Below the pieces are notes generated by a model. It was not told the origin of the DNA. It did no database searches and saw only the letters and a program-made list of their open reading frames with translations. Below, in pieces: positions 35,801 to 45,599 of a stretch of 64,000 nt of DNA (the first letter of the stretch is position 1; each line of letters opens with the position of its first letter). The position numbers were made by a program, and so were the translations under genes. The stretch is from Angiostrongylus vasorum (lineage: Eukaryota > Nematoda > Chromadorea > Rhabditida > Metastrongylidae): the NCBI GenBank assembly GCA_018806985.1, contig JADANN010000309.1:1-64000 (forward strand), given 5' to 3'.

Positions 35801-38800
35801 CAATGAGTATGTCATTATGCTTACCACTGCACTTCGCCTGATAAAAACGGAAAGATTTTGGAAGAAATCCAGTTTACTAACAAAGAAATCGTCTAGTTTA
35901 TTATTACTTGATATTTGATACTTGAACGGCCCTTCCTCACTACTACTGTGGGTCTCAGCACAATCACCACTTTTCGGAGATTTGCTGGTTAAGCCTTTGT
36001 GGTTTCCTGGAATCCCGAGGTCAGCCTGGCCAAAGTCTGCCCTAGGTCTTCGCCACCACAGGCAGTCACAGCCCTTGCGGATCAGAGGGAGATTTCCCAC
36101 CATGCGACTTTGATGCCAGGACGGTGGTGGATCCTAGTATTGGTTTGGTATTGGCAATTTATTATTAGGGCACATTTTTATCCACTGTAGTTCCAGAACC
36201 TTTGAGAGTATTGCAGACTGGTTGAAGAAATGGAAAATCTGAAAGGAACGTGGGGAGAAAGCTGGGGACCGGTTGGCACGAATTTCTTCATGAGAGACTA
36301 CGCGAATTTTCATCAGAGTATGACAGGCTCATTGTTTTCTTTTCGCATCTTAACAATTGTGAAATTTAAAAAATTAAATTGTTTAAGTGGTTAGGTGTAA
36401 TAAAATAAGAACTTCCAGCATTTGCTGACGATAGTGATGACGAATTCGCGGAGCCGGTAGACGAGGAACCACTGACAACCACGCCTGCAACCATTGAAGT
36501 TCGTTGATGTTGTAACATAGAAATGTGCTTAGTTGTTTAGACTTCCCGGCCTACACCACGAAGCTATTATGTAACCCTCATTCAGCTAACGTTTTGACGT
36601 CTTCTTCTTCTTTAGAAGTGGTGATCCCTGTCTACGGTCCACAGCCTTTCGTCTTCGCATTGTGGGTCTTCTTGGTCGTGTCGAGTCGAACTTTCTTCGG
36701 TGGAGCACCACTTGAATGAAGTGACCTCACTCGAGGACGTACGACTGTGGGCCATCGACTCGGATCATCGGCTCTGAAGAAAATGAAGGCATCGTGACGT
36801 TAGCAAAACAAGGGTTGTATAGCAACCTTGTGCAAACTGAACAATCTAAGCAAATATATTGATCATTTACGAAGAGACTGAGTGGCAGTTTGTTCTGTGC
36901 TTGGTTTTTAATTCAAGAAAGGAACACAGCAAATAGAAAGTAAATAAAACATAACATATTCGTCGTTCTCTCTCTCTCTCAGCAAAAGCGAGGGTTTTTA
37001 AACAGCATACGTTTACTTTCATACAATAACACACATAAAACACAACCGTAGCTGACGTTTCGGCAGAATCGCCTTCTTCAGAGCCTGGAACGGTACACTA
37101 ATACGCCACTTACTAGGTCAAACGCTTCAACAGCACAAACAGAACGATGAAAACCTGCACGATAATTACAAGATCTACGGCTTTTCGAAAAACCCACCTC
37201 TTTTTTTCACCTGTCTTCCACCGAGGAAGAACACCCGCACAGAGTCGCACATGGTTGACGACTGCACCTCTCCACATCAACGACCGATACAAAGGTAAGG
37301 GGCGAGACAACCCTGCTATTCATTGTAGGATTTTTGGCATTTATCCAGAAAGCCTCGAGGACTTTGCGCGTTGGTGTTTTAGGATCTCGTGCGAGGATAG
37401 CTACGATTGTGTTGTATGTGTGTTATTGCATGGAAGTAAACGTATGCTGTTTAAGAACCGCACGATTGCTGTGAAAGAAAACGAAGGATTTATAATCGAA
37501 TGCCGAGGTTAACAGAAAGTCGATCCTGGGAGCATAACATATTGCTTTAAGGTGACGACTTTCAACGACGACGAACTAAGATACTTTTTGAAATGGCCAG
37601 AATACGATTTCTGGGCAGGATTTGTGAAGCTGAAAAATGGAAGCGATGGGTAGGGATTTCGCACTGTAAACTGTTTTTCGAAAATACAACATGTGCGACA
37701 ACGTTAGTTCACTCACATGCGTTGTGCTTGCCAAGCCTTCCACCGTTCAAGGGTCGACAGATTGTACCAGACCTCTCTGAGGGATAAAAATACTGAATCG
37801 CTGTATACGTAGGCCCAGAAAAGTCCTCACATAAGCCAAATATTCATTCAATCACCTTTACGATGCTGCGAATGGAATCGAATGCTCAGCGATTCTCTCA
37901 GGATTACCTTTTTTTCTCTCCTTCTCTTTCTTCTTTCTTTCTCGCAGGATTATTTAAGAAAGGCATAGAAATATAGTACTGTGATGAATAAAAAATTTTA
38001 ACCTAGTTGTGTGCATTCGTTGAAGAGAACAATCAGTGCTCAGACAAAAGCGCTGCACAATGTCGTGTCTGCCAAGAAAATGTAGCCACCTCGACTATAT
38101 ACTTATTAATCCACAATTCTATATTAAAATAGACCTTGTGACAAAGTCCTAATTAATCTCAATCTCGTCTCTGGTTTATCGCAGTTAAAGCGAATTGTCG
38201 TTTCTCAGACAAGAGCACCTGGATCGCTTCTTCTTCACGACGAGTTACCACGGCCAGGGGCTGTCGGACTGGAGTCAACGTGGAGTGATGCTGCACTCCT
38301 GGCGGAAGGTTGTCGACAACTACAGGTTCTCAAGAATGTTTTCAAATCTACGATATTCCATACCATCCATTTTCCAGGATGAATTATAAATTAAATAAAA
38401 CAAAAATAAATTCTTAGTTTGATTGCAGCCTAGTGTACTGAGAGTTTTACTCACCCAAAAAGAACTACTATGCGCTCTTCACAAGTCCATGATATGTTAG
38501 TTTTTCGGTGGAAAAAACAAATTTCTGGATACCTACATCACATTCGTTCGCCTTCGTTTACCGAAAGAACTATCTTGCTGGGGTATCCAATGCATCTCCT
38601 TTGACAAAAGAACAACCTGACCAGAATATGCATTGTCTTTCTAAAGAAAACCTTCAGAACTTTTAGATCCTCAGCATTTTCAGTGAGTTTAAACCGTCAG
38701 TGTTTCATGAAGATGGAGTGTACTTGGATTTGATCGACAATATGGCGACGGACACGTGGCAGGTAGGTGAAGGCGTTCTATGATGGCACGAAACGCGAGA

Positions 38801-41800
38801 GCTTCTATGGGTTGTAGTAGCTAACTTTTTTTTATTCACTGCCTATTACAATTCTTCACGGCAGGATATTATGTGTGATGCAACCACAATGATGCTGAGA
38901 TATTTGCAAAACTCCGGACCGCAGGTGCCTACGGTGGGATGCGAACGCGCTTTTACCCTTTCTGGGGCTAAAGCGTTCAGCAGCACACCATGCAGGTCCT
39001 TCATGTCACCTGTCTCTCAGCTTATAGTAGTTGCATCAGTCAGATGACTAATGTGGCACAAAAACAGTAACTGCAACCTGCAAGAAATATTCTATTCAAA
39101 TTCTCGTATTTCAGTCGTACTCCCTTTGGTTTTATTGAAATTCGAGGCTTCTATGACTAAACAAAACAGTTCTGTTAGATATCTCAGAATATTCATGTGG
39201 TTTCAGTCAGTTCTGGGCACTTTGGTCTGCATGGCATTCGTCTGTTTCATTTTCCTCAACAATCTCTTTACTGTTGCCATCGCTAGTCTTTCAGTGCTAT
39301 CCATATGTGCAGGTACGAGCTCCTTCTCCAGAGCGATTGCATATTTTTTTTAAAATTTTAATAAGGCCGCCATCATATTACTTGGGTGGTCCGTCTTCAC
39401 TGGCTGTGCGGTCCTCAGCGTTATTTCGATTTTTTCGGGGTTTTGCTGGTCTAGCCATTGTGGTTCCTTGGAGAACCGCGGTCAACGTGGCCAAAGTCTG
39501 CACCAGGTCGGCACCACAATAGGCAGTCGCCGGCCTTTGTGGACCAGAGGGAGGTTTGCCGTCATGCGACAAGTTTCATACCAGGACGGTGGTGGATCCT
39601 GGTATTCGTACTGCCATCATATTAAATTTTTCAACTTTTGTTTTTGCTTTTTCTTTATTCATTTTCCCATAGCTCAACTTTTTCTGCGTGCTTTGAAAAT
39701 AAACACTGATTACTACGCCGCATTCTGTTACGTGTGTTCAGCGGGCTCCGCGGAGGTAACCATTTGTTCCTATCGAACGCTGAAACCACCTATTTGGGAG
39801 GGCTCTCCATTTCGATACAACAAAATCCTCATAATTTGACACCACCGTCGTTATAAGAGTGAGGTGTTGAAACATGATCGTTTTCTTCAATGGATTACAT
39901 CTACCATCTCTATAGAAGTATAATTCATGGTAAGAGAGACCGTAAAGTTGAGCAGATGGTGTGCTACCGATTGTAACCAATACCCTTTGTTGATTCACAC
40001 CCTAAGCTTTATTGCCCTTATTCAGTAAGAAGTCCGACAATGGAGTTTTGTTACATCTTGGTGAACTTTAAATACAAAAAGCAAGCTTGGTGCTTCCCCT
40101 AATTAAGTAGCGCCTCAGCTCGGCTGGTAAGGTTTCCTGGATGTGATTATGATATATAGGAGAGTCTAATCTCCACACAAGCCGATAAGGTGTTTGACAT
40201 TTCCATCTAGAAGCCACTGTTGAGAGTATACCAACGACAAGAATAGCAAGTTCCATGGTGGAAACTGGGCCGCGTGGTGCTCAACCTCCTGCCATTGCGT
40301 ACTGACGACCTCCTGTTTAGACGGCAGAGAAAAACAGTGGGCACATTATGGTATGCTTGCAATTGAGAAGTTGTATTACTTCTGACGAACACCATGGGCG
40401 CAACCCATTTTGAGCAGATCGCAGTGAAAGTAATGAAGAGGTACATGAGGTGTTTCCGCATGGTATCGACTGCGCTGTGTATTCTACACGCATACTTGGC
40501 GAAGATAAGGTAATTTAATGTTTTTGACCTCATTACTGGGCGCGTGTGGCGCACTGGTCGGAGGCGCCCTCCAGCACACGTTTGAAAGCGATCCCAGTGC
40601 CCATGGCCCACGAAGCCTTCCACCCTTCCGGATTCGACAAATTGGTACCAGACTTGTCTGGGGGGGGATAGCAGCACTGGCTCTACACATCGGCAGATGA
40701 CTGCGAGTCATTTATAAAAGTCAGATATGCATTCAATCGCCTCCAAGAATGCTTAATGAGGTAGAATGCATGGCACATTCCTCAAGGATTGATCAACGCC
40801 GAGAGCTCCATCATTTTTTGTCTTAAACTCATTGTTTTGCATAGCATCTTTCTTTCATTGTTTACGTGTCAATAACAACATTTTCTTTTTTAGGAATTCT
40901 TGGCATCTTATCATGGTGGGGAGTGGATTTGGATCCTATATCGATGGCCGCCACCATCATCTCCATTGGATTCTCTGTCGACATCCCAGCTCACGTCTCC
41001 TACCACTATTATCAAGCATGTGCGAGTTTCCTTCTCTTTATCACTGCGTGTCTACCAGAGTTGAGATGTTTGAGCAGTATCATAGCACTCTTTACTACCA
41101 AGCATTAGTGGAGGTGTCTTGTAACTCCGACGCGCCGTCGAAAATAACTCAAGCGCTTTTAAACACTCTGAATTGTCGGTAAAAAGCAAGAAGTAAGTGG
41201 TAGACGTATGACCCTATTGGTACGTTCAAGGGAAATCTGCTATTACTTTACCAGTCATCATATGAAGCAGCAAAAATGTGTCCTCTGTATTTTCGCATGG
41301 GTAGGTTGCATCCTTTGAGAAACGCCTGGGTACACATAGTACTTACTACTAATTTCTGGGTGATGTTGGATTTGACGCTCTCACTGTTACTGTAGAGTGG
41401 CTTACGTCGACTAAATTGACTTAGAGGTTCTTTCAAGCACGGCGAATGCATCGTGGTATTGCAGCTCTGCAAGAAGGTCCAATGTCCCGGCCAGCCGATC
41501 GGCTCACCAACTGCCTGTCGTCGGTGGCGTTCCCGGCTCTACAGGCCGCACTCAGCACTATTCTCTGTGTTTGCAGCTTGCTCTTCGTTAATCTCTACAT
41601 GGCAGGGGTATGCTACTTTCTTTTTGTTTTTACAATATCTACTTTTAGAATTCCGAGTGTTTCCTCATTCTATAAATGCTCAAAATGTACTTAAGTTCAT
41701 TAGGAACCGTGAGAAATCGAATGTTACTGGAAATCTGCGTTAACAAAAGCATCTTCTGGGTGATCCTAAAACACTAAAACGCCTTCTGACACGTTCTCTA

Positions 41801-42460
41801 CTATACTCAGTAGTAACAATAAAGTTGTCAACAAGGACTTCTATCTCTAGTATTTTTATAATTCTCTCAGCTCTTTGTATCCGAACTGTTGCAAAATCTT
41901 AGAAAGGAAAAGACTTTCTGAAAATGACTTTTAATTTGCTTTAAAATTAAGAGACTCTTTCGATCCATCGTTTTTCTATCTTTTCCATTTCACTTGATTC
42001 TCTTCCAAACAGACCTACTATCCATCAAAACTCGTGTCTTCAGAACCGAATGAAGTGGAATCTGTCAGGTGGATGCCTCAATCTGTTCTTGTCTATTTCT
42101 TCGTTTTTCAGGTGTTTGTCAAGACGATGACTTTATGTGTTGTGCTATGTAATTTACATGGTTTGGTATTTATTCCAGCGATTTTAATCATGCTAGATTC
42201 CGTCAGATGGGCACTACGACCGAAAGGTGTGATCGTTCATCTCTTCTATAAGTAACAGAGGTAAGCAACCACCTTAATGCGGCTTGTTTCAGGAGCAATT
42301 GATATAAAGCCGATCCCAGGAAAGGCATCCCGAACGAAGCAAAAAACTGCCAGAGTATGGTTTTTTCGCCTTTGTGGTGCCATAATTCTCTCATCGGTCG
42401 GACTTGTGCTTTCAGATCGCGCCCGAGAAGAGCTTCGTCACCGACCGTCCAGAGGTCTGA
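23856..42460 (+). CDS. Patched-related protein with sterol-sensing domain (PTR family), 26 exons, 1015 aa
   Basis: Exons: 23856-24016, 24119-24262, 24382-24470, 25526-25731, 26529-26633, 26708-26792, 27151-27307, 28621-28804, 29471-29600, 30183-30286, 30500-30646, 31447-31581, 32024-32164, 32594-32662, 35697-35806, 36217-36317, 36419-36498, 37552-37649, 38209-38325, 38675-38762, 39207-39312, 40894-41019, 41465-41607, 42112-42226, 42293-42354, 42416-42460. Total 3048 nt, in frame at every junction. PTR proteins are RND-type 12-TM membrane proteins related to Patched/Dispatched; nematodes have many, used in cuticle, moulting and trafficking. TM1 is in exon 2, followed by [10 protein letters not shown] in exon 3. 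Exons 8-11 form the sterol-sensing domain (about residues 335-504), with [14 protein letters not shown]. Exons 21-24 form the second TM block, with the hallmark [17 protein letters not shown] (about 875-893). Exon 17 is acidic. ATG 23856 is the first in-frame start; a possible acceptor ends at 23729. Intron 5 is GC-AG. The specific ptr orthologue is not identified. Confidence 0.93.
25862..26228 (-). repeat. S2 tRNA-derived SINE in intron 4 of the patched-related gene
   Basis: Full length, minus strand; B-box complement GCGGAATCGAACTAGC; preceded by a G-rich tract (25811-25840). Confidence 0.75.
26634..26707 (+). other. GC-AG intron of the patched-related gene
   Basis: Exon 5 ends FSLQ and exon 6 starts [10 protein letters not shown]. 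The junction is CAG|GCATGT with acceptor CCTTTCAG, 74 nt long. The reading frame and the family pattern both require the cut after CAG, so the donor is GC. The rest of the donor matches consensus, as usual for GC-AG introns. Confidence 0.75.
28859..29228 (+). repeat. S2 tRNA-derived SINE (in intron 8 of the patched-related gene)
   Basis: The head has A-box-like ATAGCACAGTGCTAG and B box TAGTTCGATTCTGC. A central block shared with S1 follows (CCAACCAAGCCTCTCATCCC, then CCAGGGTCG). The family-specific body has CAATCCAATTGGGAATGCTC and GATGAAGTGAAAATCCTCAA. It ends GACGTGGACGGACCAAATAA before an A-rich tail. About 370 nt. Confidence 0.75.
30800..31060 (+). repeat. S3-related single unit in intron 11 of the patched-related gene
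   Basis: Contains TAGGTGTGGCGGATAGC (A-box-like), GCGGTTTCGAGACCC (B-box-like) and CATATCTCAGCAACCTTGTG. The upstream segment TTCAGCTTAACTGGGTTCAA is shared with 268-287. Confidence 0.5.
32247..32523 (-). repeat. S1 SINE in intron 13 of the patched-related gene
   Basis: Full length, minus strand, close to consensus through the central block. Confidence 0.82.
32915..33172 (-). repeat. S1 SINE, degenerate
   Basis: Recognisable by ATTCGACTGCATT, GGATAAATTAAGTACC and the CTGGATGGATGG block; the tRNA-like head is barely readable. Confidence 0.55.
33240..35520 (-). mobile_element. Penelope-like retroelement, antisense in intron 14 of the patched-related gene
   Basis: Read on the minus strand from 35516. 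An N-terminal region of about 170 residues is followed by RT motifs: [11 protein letters not shown] and [16 protein letters not shown] (34774-34920), then [16 protein letters not shown] (about 34605-34670). The GIY-YIG endonuclease tail survives at 33540-33800 ([20 protein letters not shown], then [11 protein letters not shown]). There are frameshifts, so it is not autonomous. A hammerhead-like motif lies 3' of the coding part at 33265-33302. Confidence 0.8.
33265..33302 (-). ncRNA. Hammerhead-like motif downstream of the Penelope RT element
   Basis: Box 1 CTGAAGA, helix II GGCG-AAATC-CGCC, box 2 changed to GAGA, then CGTCAGC. Lies 3' of the element in its own orientation. Confidence 0.42.
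35930..36175 (+). repeat. R4 interspersed repeat
   Basis: About 240 nt shared with 39375-39625, 44040-44500 and the reverse of 53565-53985. Marked by TTTGCTGGTTAAGCC, CCCGAGGTCAGCCTGGCC, CACCATGCGACT and GGACGGTGGTGGATCCTAGT. No coding potential; no A/B boxes recognised. Confidence 0.7.
36545..36780 (-). mobile_element. Penelope-like 3' end, subfamily 2 (in an intron of the patched-related gene)
   Basis: Second copy of the 20690-20880 segment, with a more decayed hammerhead-like motif at 36584-36620 (box 1 reads CTAAAGA, box 2 AAAA). Confidence 0.45.
36985..37535 (-). mobile_element. Penelope-like 3' fragment, ending 16 nt before exon 18 of the patched-related gene
   Basis: Minus-strand scraps of the GIY-YIG tail ([16 protein letters not shown], about 37310-37375) followed by the hammerhead-like motif at 37050-37086. 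The boundary sequence near 37500-37532 (TGCCGAGGTTAACAGAAAGT) recurs near 945, 42732 and 60619. Confidence 0.7.
37050..37086 (-). ncRNA. Hammerhead-ribozyme-like motif (best copy)
   Basis: Minus strand: GGCT, box 1 CTGAAGA, one base, helix II GGCG-ATTC-TGCC, box 2 GAAA, then CGTC and AGC. GGCT and AGCT can pair as helix I. ACGT is self-complementary and could form helix III only between two molecules. GTC before AGC would be the cleavage site. Hammerheads with very short helix III are known from Penelope-like elements. Activity is not shown. Confidence 0.5.
37710..37905 (+). repeat. S1 SINE, degenerate 3' part
   Basis: Starts at the GCCAAGCCTTCCACC block; keeps TTGTACCAGACCTCTCTGAG and ATTCATTCAATCACC. 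The head is lost. Confidence 0.6.
38825..39020 (-). repeat. S3 single unit in intron 20 of the patched-related gene
   Basis: Minus strand; TGATGCTGAGATATTTGCAA then CGGACCGCAGGTGCC and CACCTGTCTCTCAGC. Confidence 0.6.
39375..39625 (+). repeat. R4 repeat in intron 21 of the patched-related gene
   Basis: Has TTTTGCTGGTCTAGCCATTG and GGACGGTGGTGGATCCTGGT. Confidence 0.68.
40539..40812 (+). repeat. S1 SINE in intron 21 of the patched-related gene
   Basis: Full length, starts GCGCGTGTGGCGCACTGG; ends about 80 nt before exon 22. Confidence 0.82.
42355..42415 (+). other. Last short intron (61 nt) of the patched-related gene; retention leaves an open frame
   Basis: AGA|GTATGG ... GTGCTTTCAG|ATC. 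Removal gives the tail [14 protein letters not shown] and a stop at 42458-42460. If the intron is retained, the frame stays open for another 78 codons to TAA at 42589-42591. The spliced form is preferred because both sites are consensus-like. Confidence 0.65.
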
Positions 42461-43149
42461 GACTCCTTCAACACGTGGACACAAGAAAAACGGGATATTT
42501 TCTCACGATTTCCTCACTCAATGTTGTTCGTCTCCCATTCTCAGCTAGCTTACTTGTTACTGTTGGTCGAATAGCATGTAAATATGACTAATAGGTAATA
42601 TATGTCCTTATATCTTGTACAAAGTTGTGCGATTATCATTGGAAGCCAAATGAACTTTTTGTTTCTGAAAACAAGGTTTTTTCAAGATGACAAGCTGAAG
42701 ACGATCAGTAGTTTTGGTGGTCAGTAGATCAATGCCGAGGTTATAGAAAGTCGGTCGTGGGAGTTTTGGTTAGGTCGTTCAACAGACGTAGGCTTCAATT
42801 AAGTTTATTTGATTTACCTTCGATTTTGAAAACGCTCTTGCATCGATGTCGGTCGACAGGTAGTTCCACGACCACACTATGTCAATATGGGGGAGAAGAA
42901 CAAGAGTAATTGAAATGGCGTCTGAGGAATGTGTCCAATCTCAGATATGTTAAGGAATGGCGTCGAAAATCAGCTGCTGCGGTAAATTTAAAAAATCCGG
43001 ATATATTGCAGAAGATGACAGACAACTGCTAACAAGAGCTGAAAGAGTGGTGTAGTGATCTTCACGAAAGGGAAAAAAACATCGAAATTGCACATATGGA
43101 ATAAAACATCGCAATATCGTAAGTTTTTTATTTATAGCGCCTGTAGGTC

Positions 43150-43310
43150 ATTAACACGGCTGAGAGAGAGGGGGAAAGGAAGGATCTCCATGGTGTAATG
43201 GTGAACGCATCAGCTCCCGGAAAGGATAATAGCATGTTCGGCCCCCATTGCATACACCAGCTGTCAGGAGTTTTGCAAATATCTCAGCAACATTATGTTT
43301 AAAACATCGC
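43150..43310 (+). repeat. S3 single unit
   Basis: GGCTGAGAGAGAGG start, CATGGTGTAATGGTGAACGC (A-box-like), GTTCGGCCCCC, end GCAAATATCTCAGCAACATT. Confidence 0.55.
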
Positions 43311-44039
43311 ATTTAGGTCTACTCCAAACACTTAAATAGCAATGCTACATTCTGTGCGCAACAAAATTTCACACGAAATTAGAAAACATTGGGCCCCAAA
43401 TCGGTAGGCAAGCAAGAAAGAGTGGAGGGTTATAGACGTGCTCTAACTTCGGCATGCCGACAACGGAACCTCTTCGAGGTACTGTGGGAACATCCGGATG
43501 GTGGGTGACAATTCAGTGGATGAGCAGACTAGGCAAATGATCCGTTCATCCTATCTATACGTTGAGACTTTCGGATTTCAGAACACTCCTCTGAGTAGAG
43601 ACTTTTCAATGGCCAACCGGTAACAAATCTCCGTAGGTTGAGTGGACCGTCGCTCGTCATTTTCGCCAGCGACGCTCTCAGAGCAGTTTAATGTTTTGCG
43701 GATTCGACCAGAACTTTTAGCAGTTGTCTGGAAAATGAACGGGAGAAATATGGCAAAGCTATCCCGTCTCCTTTGGGAAAGCTCTAACACACGCTCAATA
43801 ATGAGCTTCTTTCATGTGAGACGGCGCATGGTTTCATCACGGCTATAAAAAATGAAACCTGGGCAGCTCAGCTGTATTGAAATACAGTAAGTATAAAACA
43901 ATACTGATTTTTCCAATAATACGCGGTGGTTTTCCGAAATCTGTCAATCTAGAGTTATATGCTATCATTTACTAACTATGATACACCATGAAACTGCACT
44001 TCTGTCAAAATTAGGAAGCGCTTCACAACGTATGCTTGG

Positions 44040-44500
44040 ACACTTGAACACTTGAACGGCCAGTACTCACGGGTTGTGCGAGCCCCAGCATAATCTCCAT
44101 TATTCGGAGTTTTGCTGGTTTATCCATTGAGGCTTCCCGGAGTCCCGAGGTTATCCTGGCCAAATTCTGCACCAGGTCGTCACCACAACGGGTACACGCC
44201 GCCCTTGTGGATCAGAGGAGATTTGCCACCATGCGACTAGTTACCAGGACGGTGGTGGATCCTGGTATTGGTCTAGTTTTAGCTAGGCTTCCTAATGGAA
44301 ACGCTGGACTCCTTCTCAGCTTGGGAGACCTTGTCGGGGGGATGAATCCGCCTCTGTACATTGTAGTCCAACACCCGGGCGCACCTCCCAGCCACGATGA
44401 GGCGGTAAGCCGTTGGGAGGCACAACGTATGCCGCATCTGTCAAATAACCTACTTCACATTTCTGCGCTACAAATTCTCCGCTATCCATCTAAGGGATTT
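44040..44500 (+). repeat. R4 repeat, longest copy
   Basis: Extends past the GGATCCTGG block into CTTGGGAGACCTTGTCGGGG and GATGAGGCGGTAAGCCG, which recurs inverted at 53565-53690. Confidence 0.68.
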
Positions 44501-44904
44501 TAATAACTTCCGTGGAATGTTGTTTGCATTTCAAGTCCGTTCAAAATTGAGAGTTCCAATAATAGCCCTCATTTTTAAAAAAGCCCGAGGTCTATAGTAA
44601 CAACGTTAGAAGAGTCGCATTGAATGACTTCATGATTGATGTTTGCTTAGAACACGTTGTAGGCCTGAGTGCTTCCACACCGCTGCCTTCGTATACCCTT
44701 GGGGAAAGCGGGCGGGGGCAGTAGAACAAGAACAACACGGACAAAGATGCGATATGTGAGACGTTACATTGCTATATGAAGGTATTAAGATTTCAAATAC
44801 GCTGCAAAAACATACTATGCAGCTTAGCACTAGATCCAGTCAGTGTAGGAAACACTATTGTGTTGAATGTTTCAGTACTGACAATACAAATTGTATATCT
44901 TTGG

Positions 44905-45165
44905 AGTGCGTATGGCGCAGTGGTCGGAGACGCCTTGAAATACATATGGGATCCATTTCCGTGCCCTGGCCCACCAAGCCTTCCTTCTCTCTGGGGTCGG
45001 AAAGCTGTTAGCAGACTTGTCTGGGAATATAGCAAGACTGGCTCGATACATCAGTAGGCCACCGCAAGTCATTGCACAAGCCCGATACGCATTCAATCAC
45101 CTCCAACGATGGTTAATGAAGTCAAATGCATCCCTCAGGGATTAATCAACGCCTAGGGCTTTATG
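44905..45165 (+). repeat. S1 SINE
   Basis: A box TGGCGCAGTGG intact, B box GGATCCATTTCC; ends GCCTAGGGCTTTATG. Confidence 0.8.
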
Positions 45166-45294
45166 TTTTTTTCCATATCTTTGGTAAGAAGTGCAAGTTC
45201 GAACCAAAGAATTGCATGTATGTAAGAATTTACAACTCGTATGTAAAGTTTCCCACTGATCTCCCCATCACGGACTTTCCTCATACAGGGATCC

Positions 45295-45510
45295 CATGCC
45301 GGATAATCGTGAGGCGATTTGGCGCGTCCTAGGTCCCATAGAGGGTTAATTTCGAACGAAAAGTCATCTTACTCTTCCCACAACGCGGCTGAATCAATGA
45401 GATCGACTCACTGCTTCTGCTGGTACACACCTGTGTCTGCGAGGAGATATTCACTCATTCTCCTTACCACGAAAGAGCCTCTGTTCAGCTGCGTTGGGTA
45501 GGATGAGTAA
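45295..45510 (+). repeat. R5 repeat, partial
   Basis: Degenerate copy; GGTTAATTTCGAACGAAAAG, CTGCTTCTGCTGGTACAC and GAAAGAGCCTCTGTTCAGCT. Confidence 0.42.
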
Positions 45511-45599
45511 TGAGAGGCTGCTAAAAAATTCAGACCCATTCTACGTTGTCTATATACAAAGAACAAGGTAACGATCAGTATTTAAACTGCACGCACACT

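Noticed and set aside
36499..36507. Reading exon 17 through to VR-stop as the end of the patched-related gene
   Set aside because: Exons 18-26 continue the family sequence in phase, including the hallmark GFSVDIPAH; the GAA|GTTCGT donor is used instead.
40539..40620. Possible tRNA gene from the A and B boxes
   Set aside because: No acceptor stem or proper anticodon arm; the same head recurs in 15 dispersed copies, so it is a SINE head.
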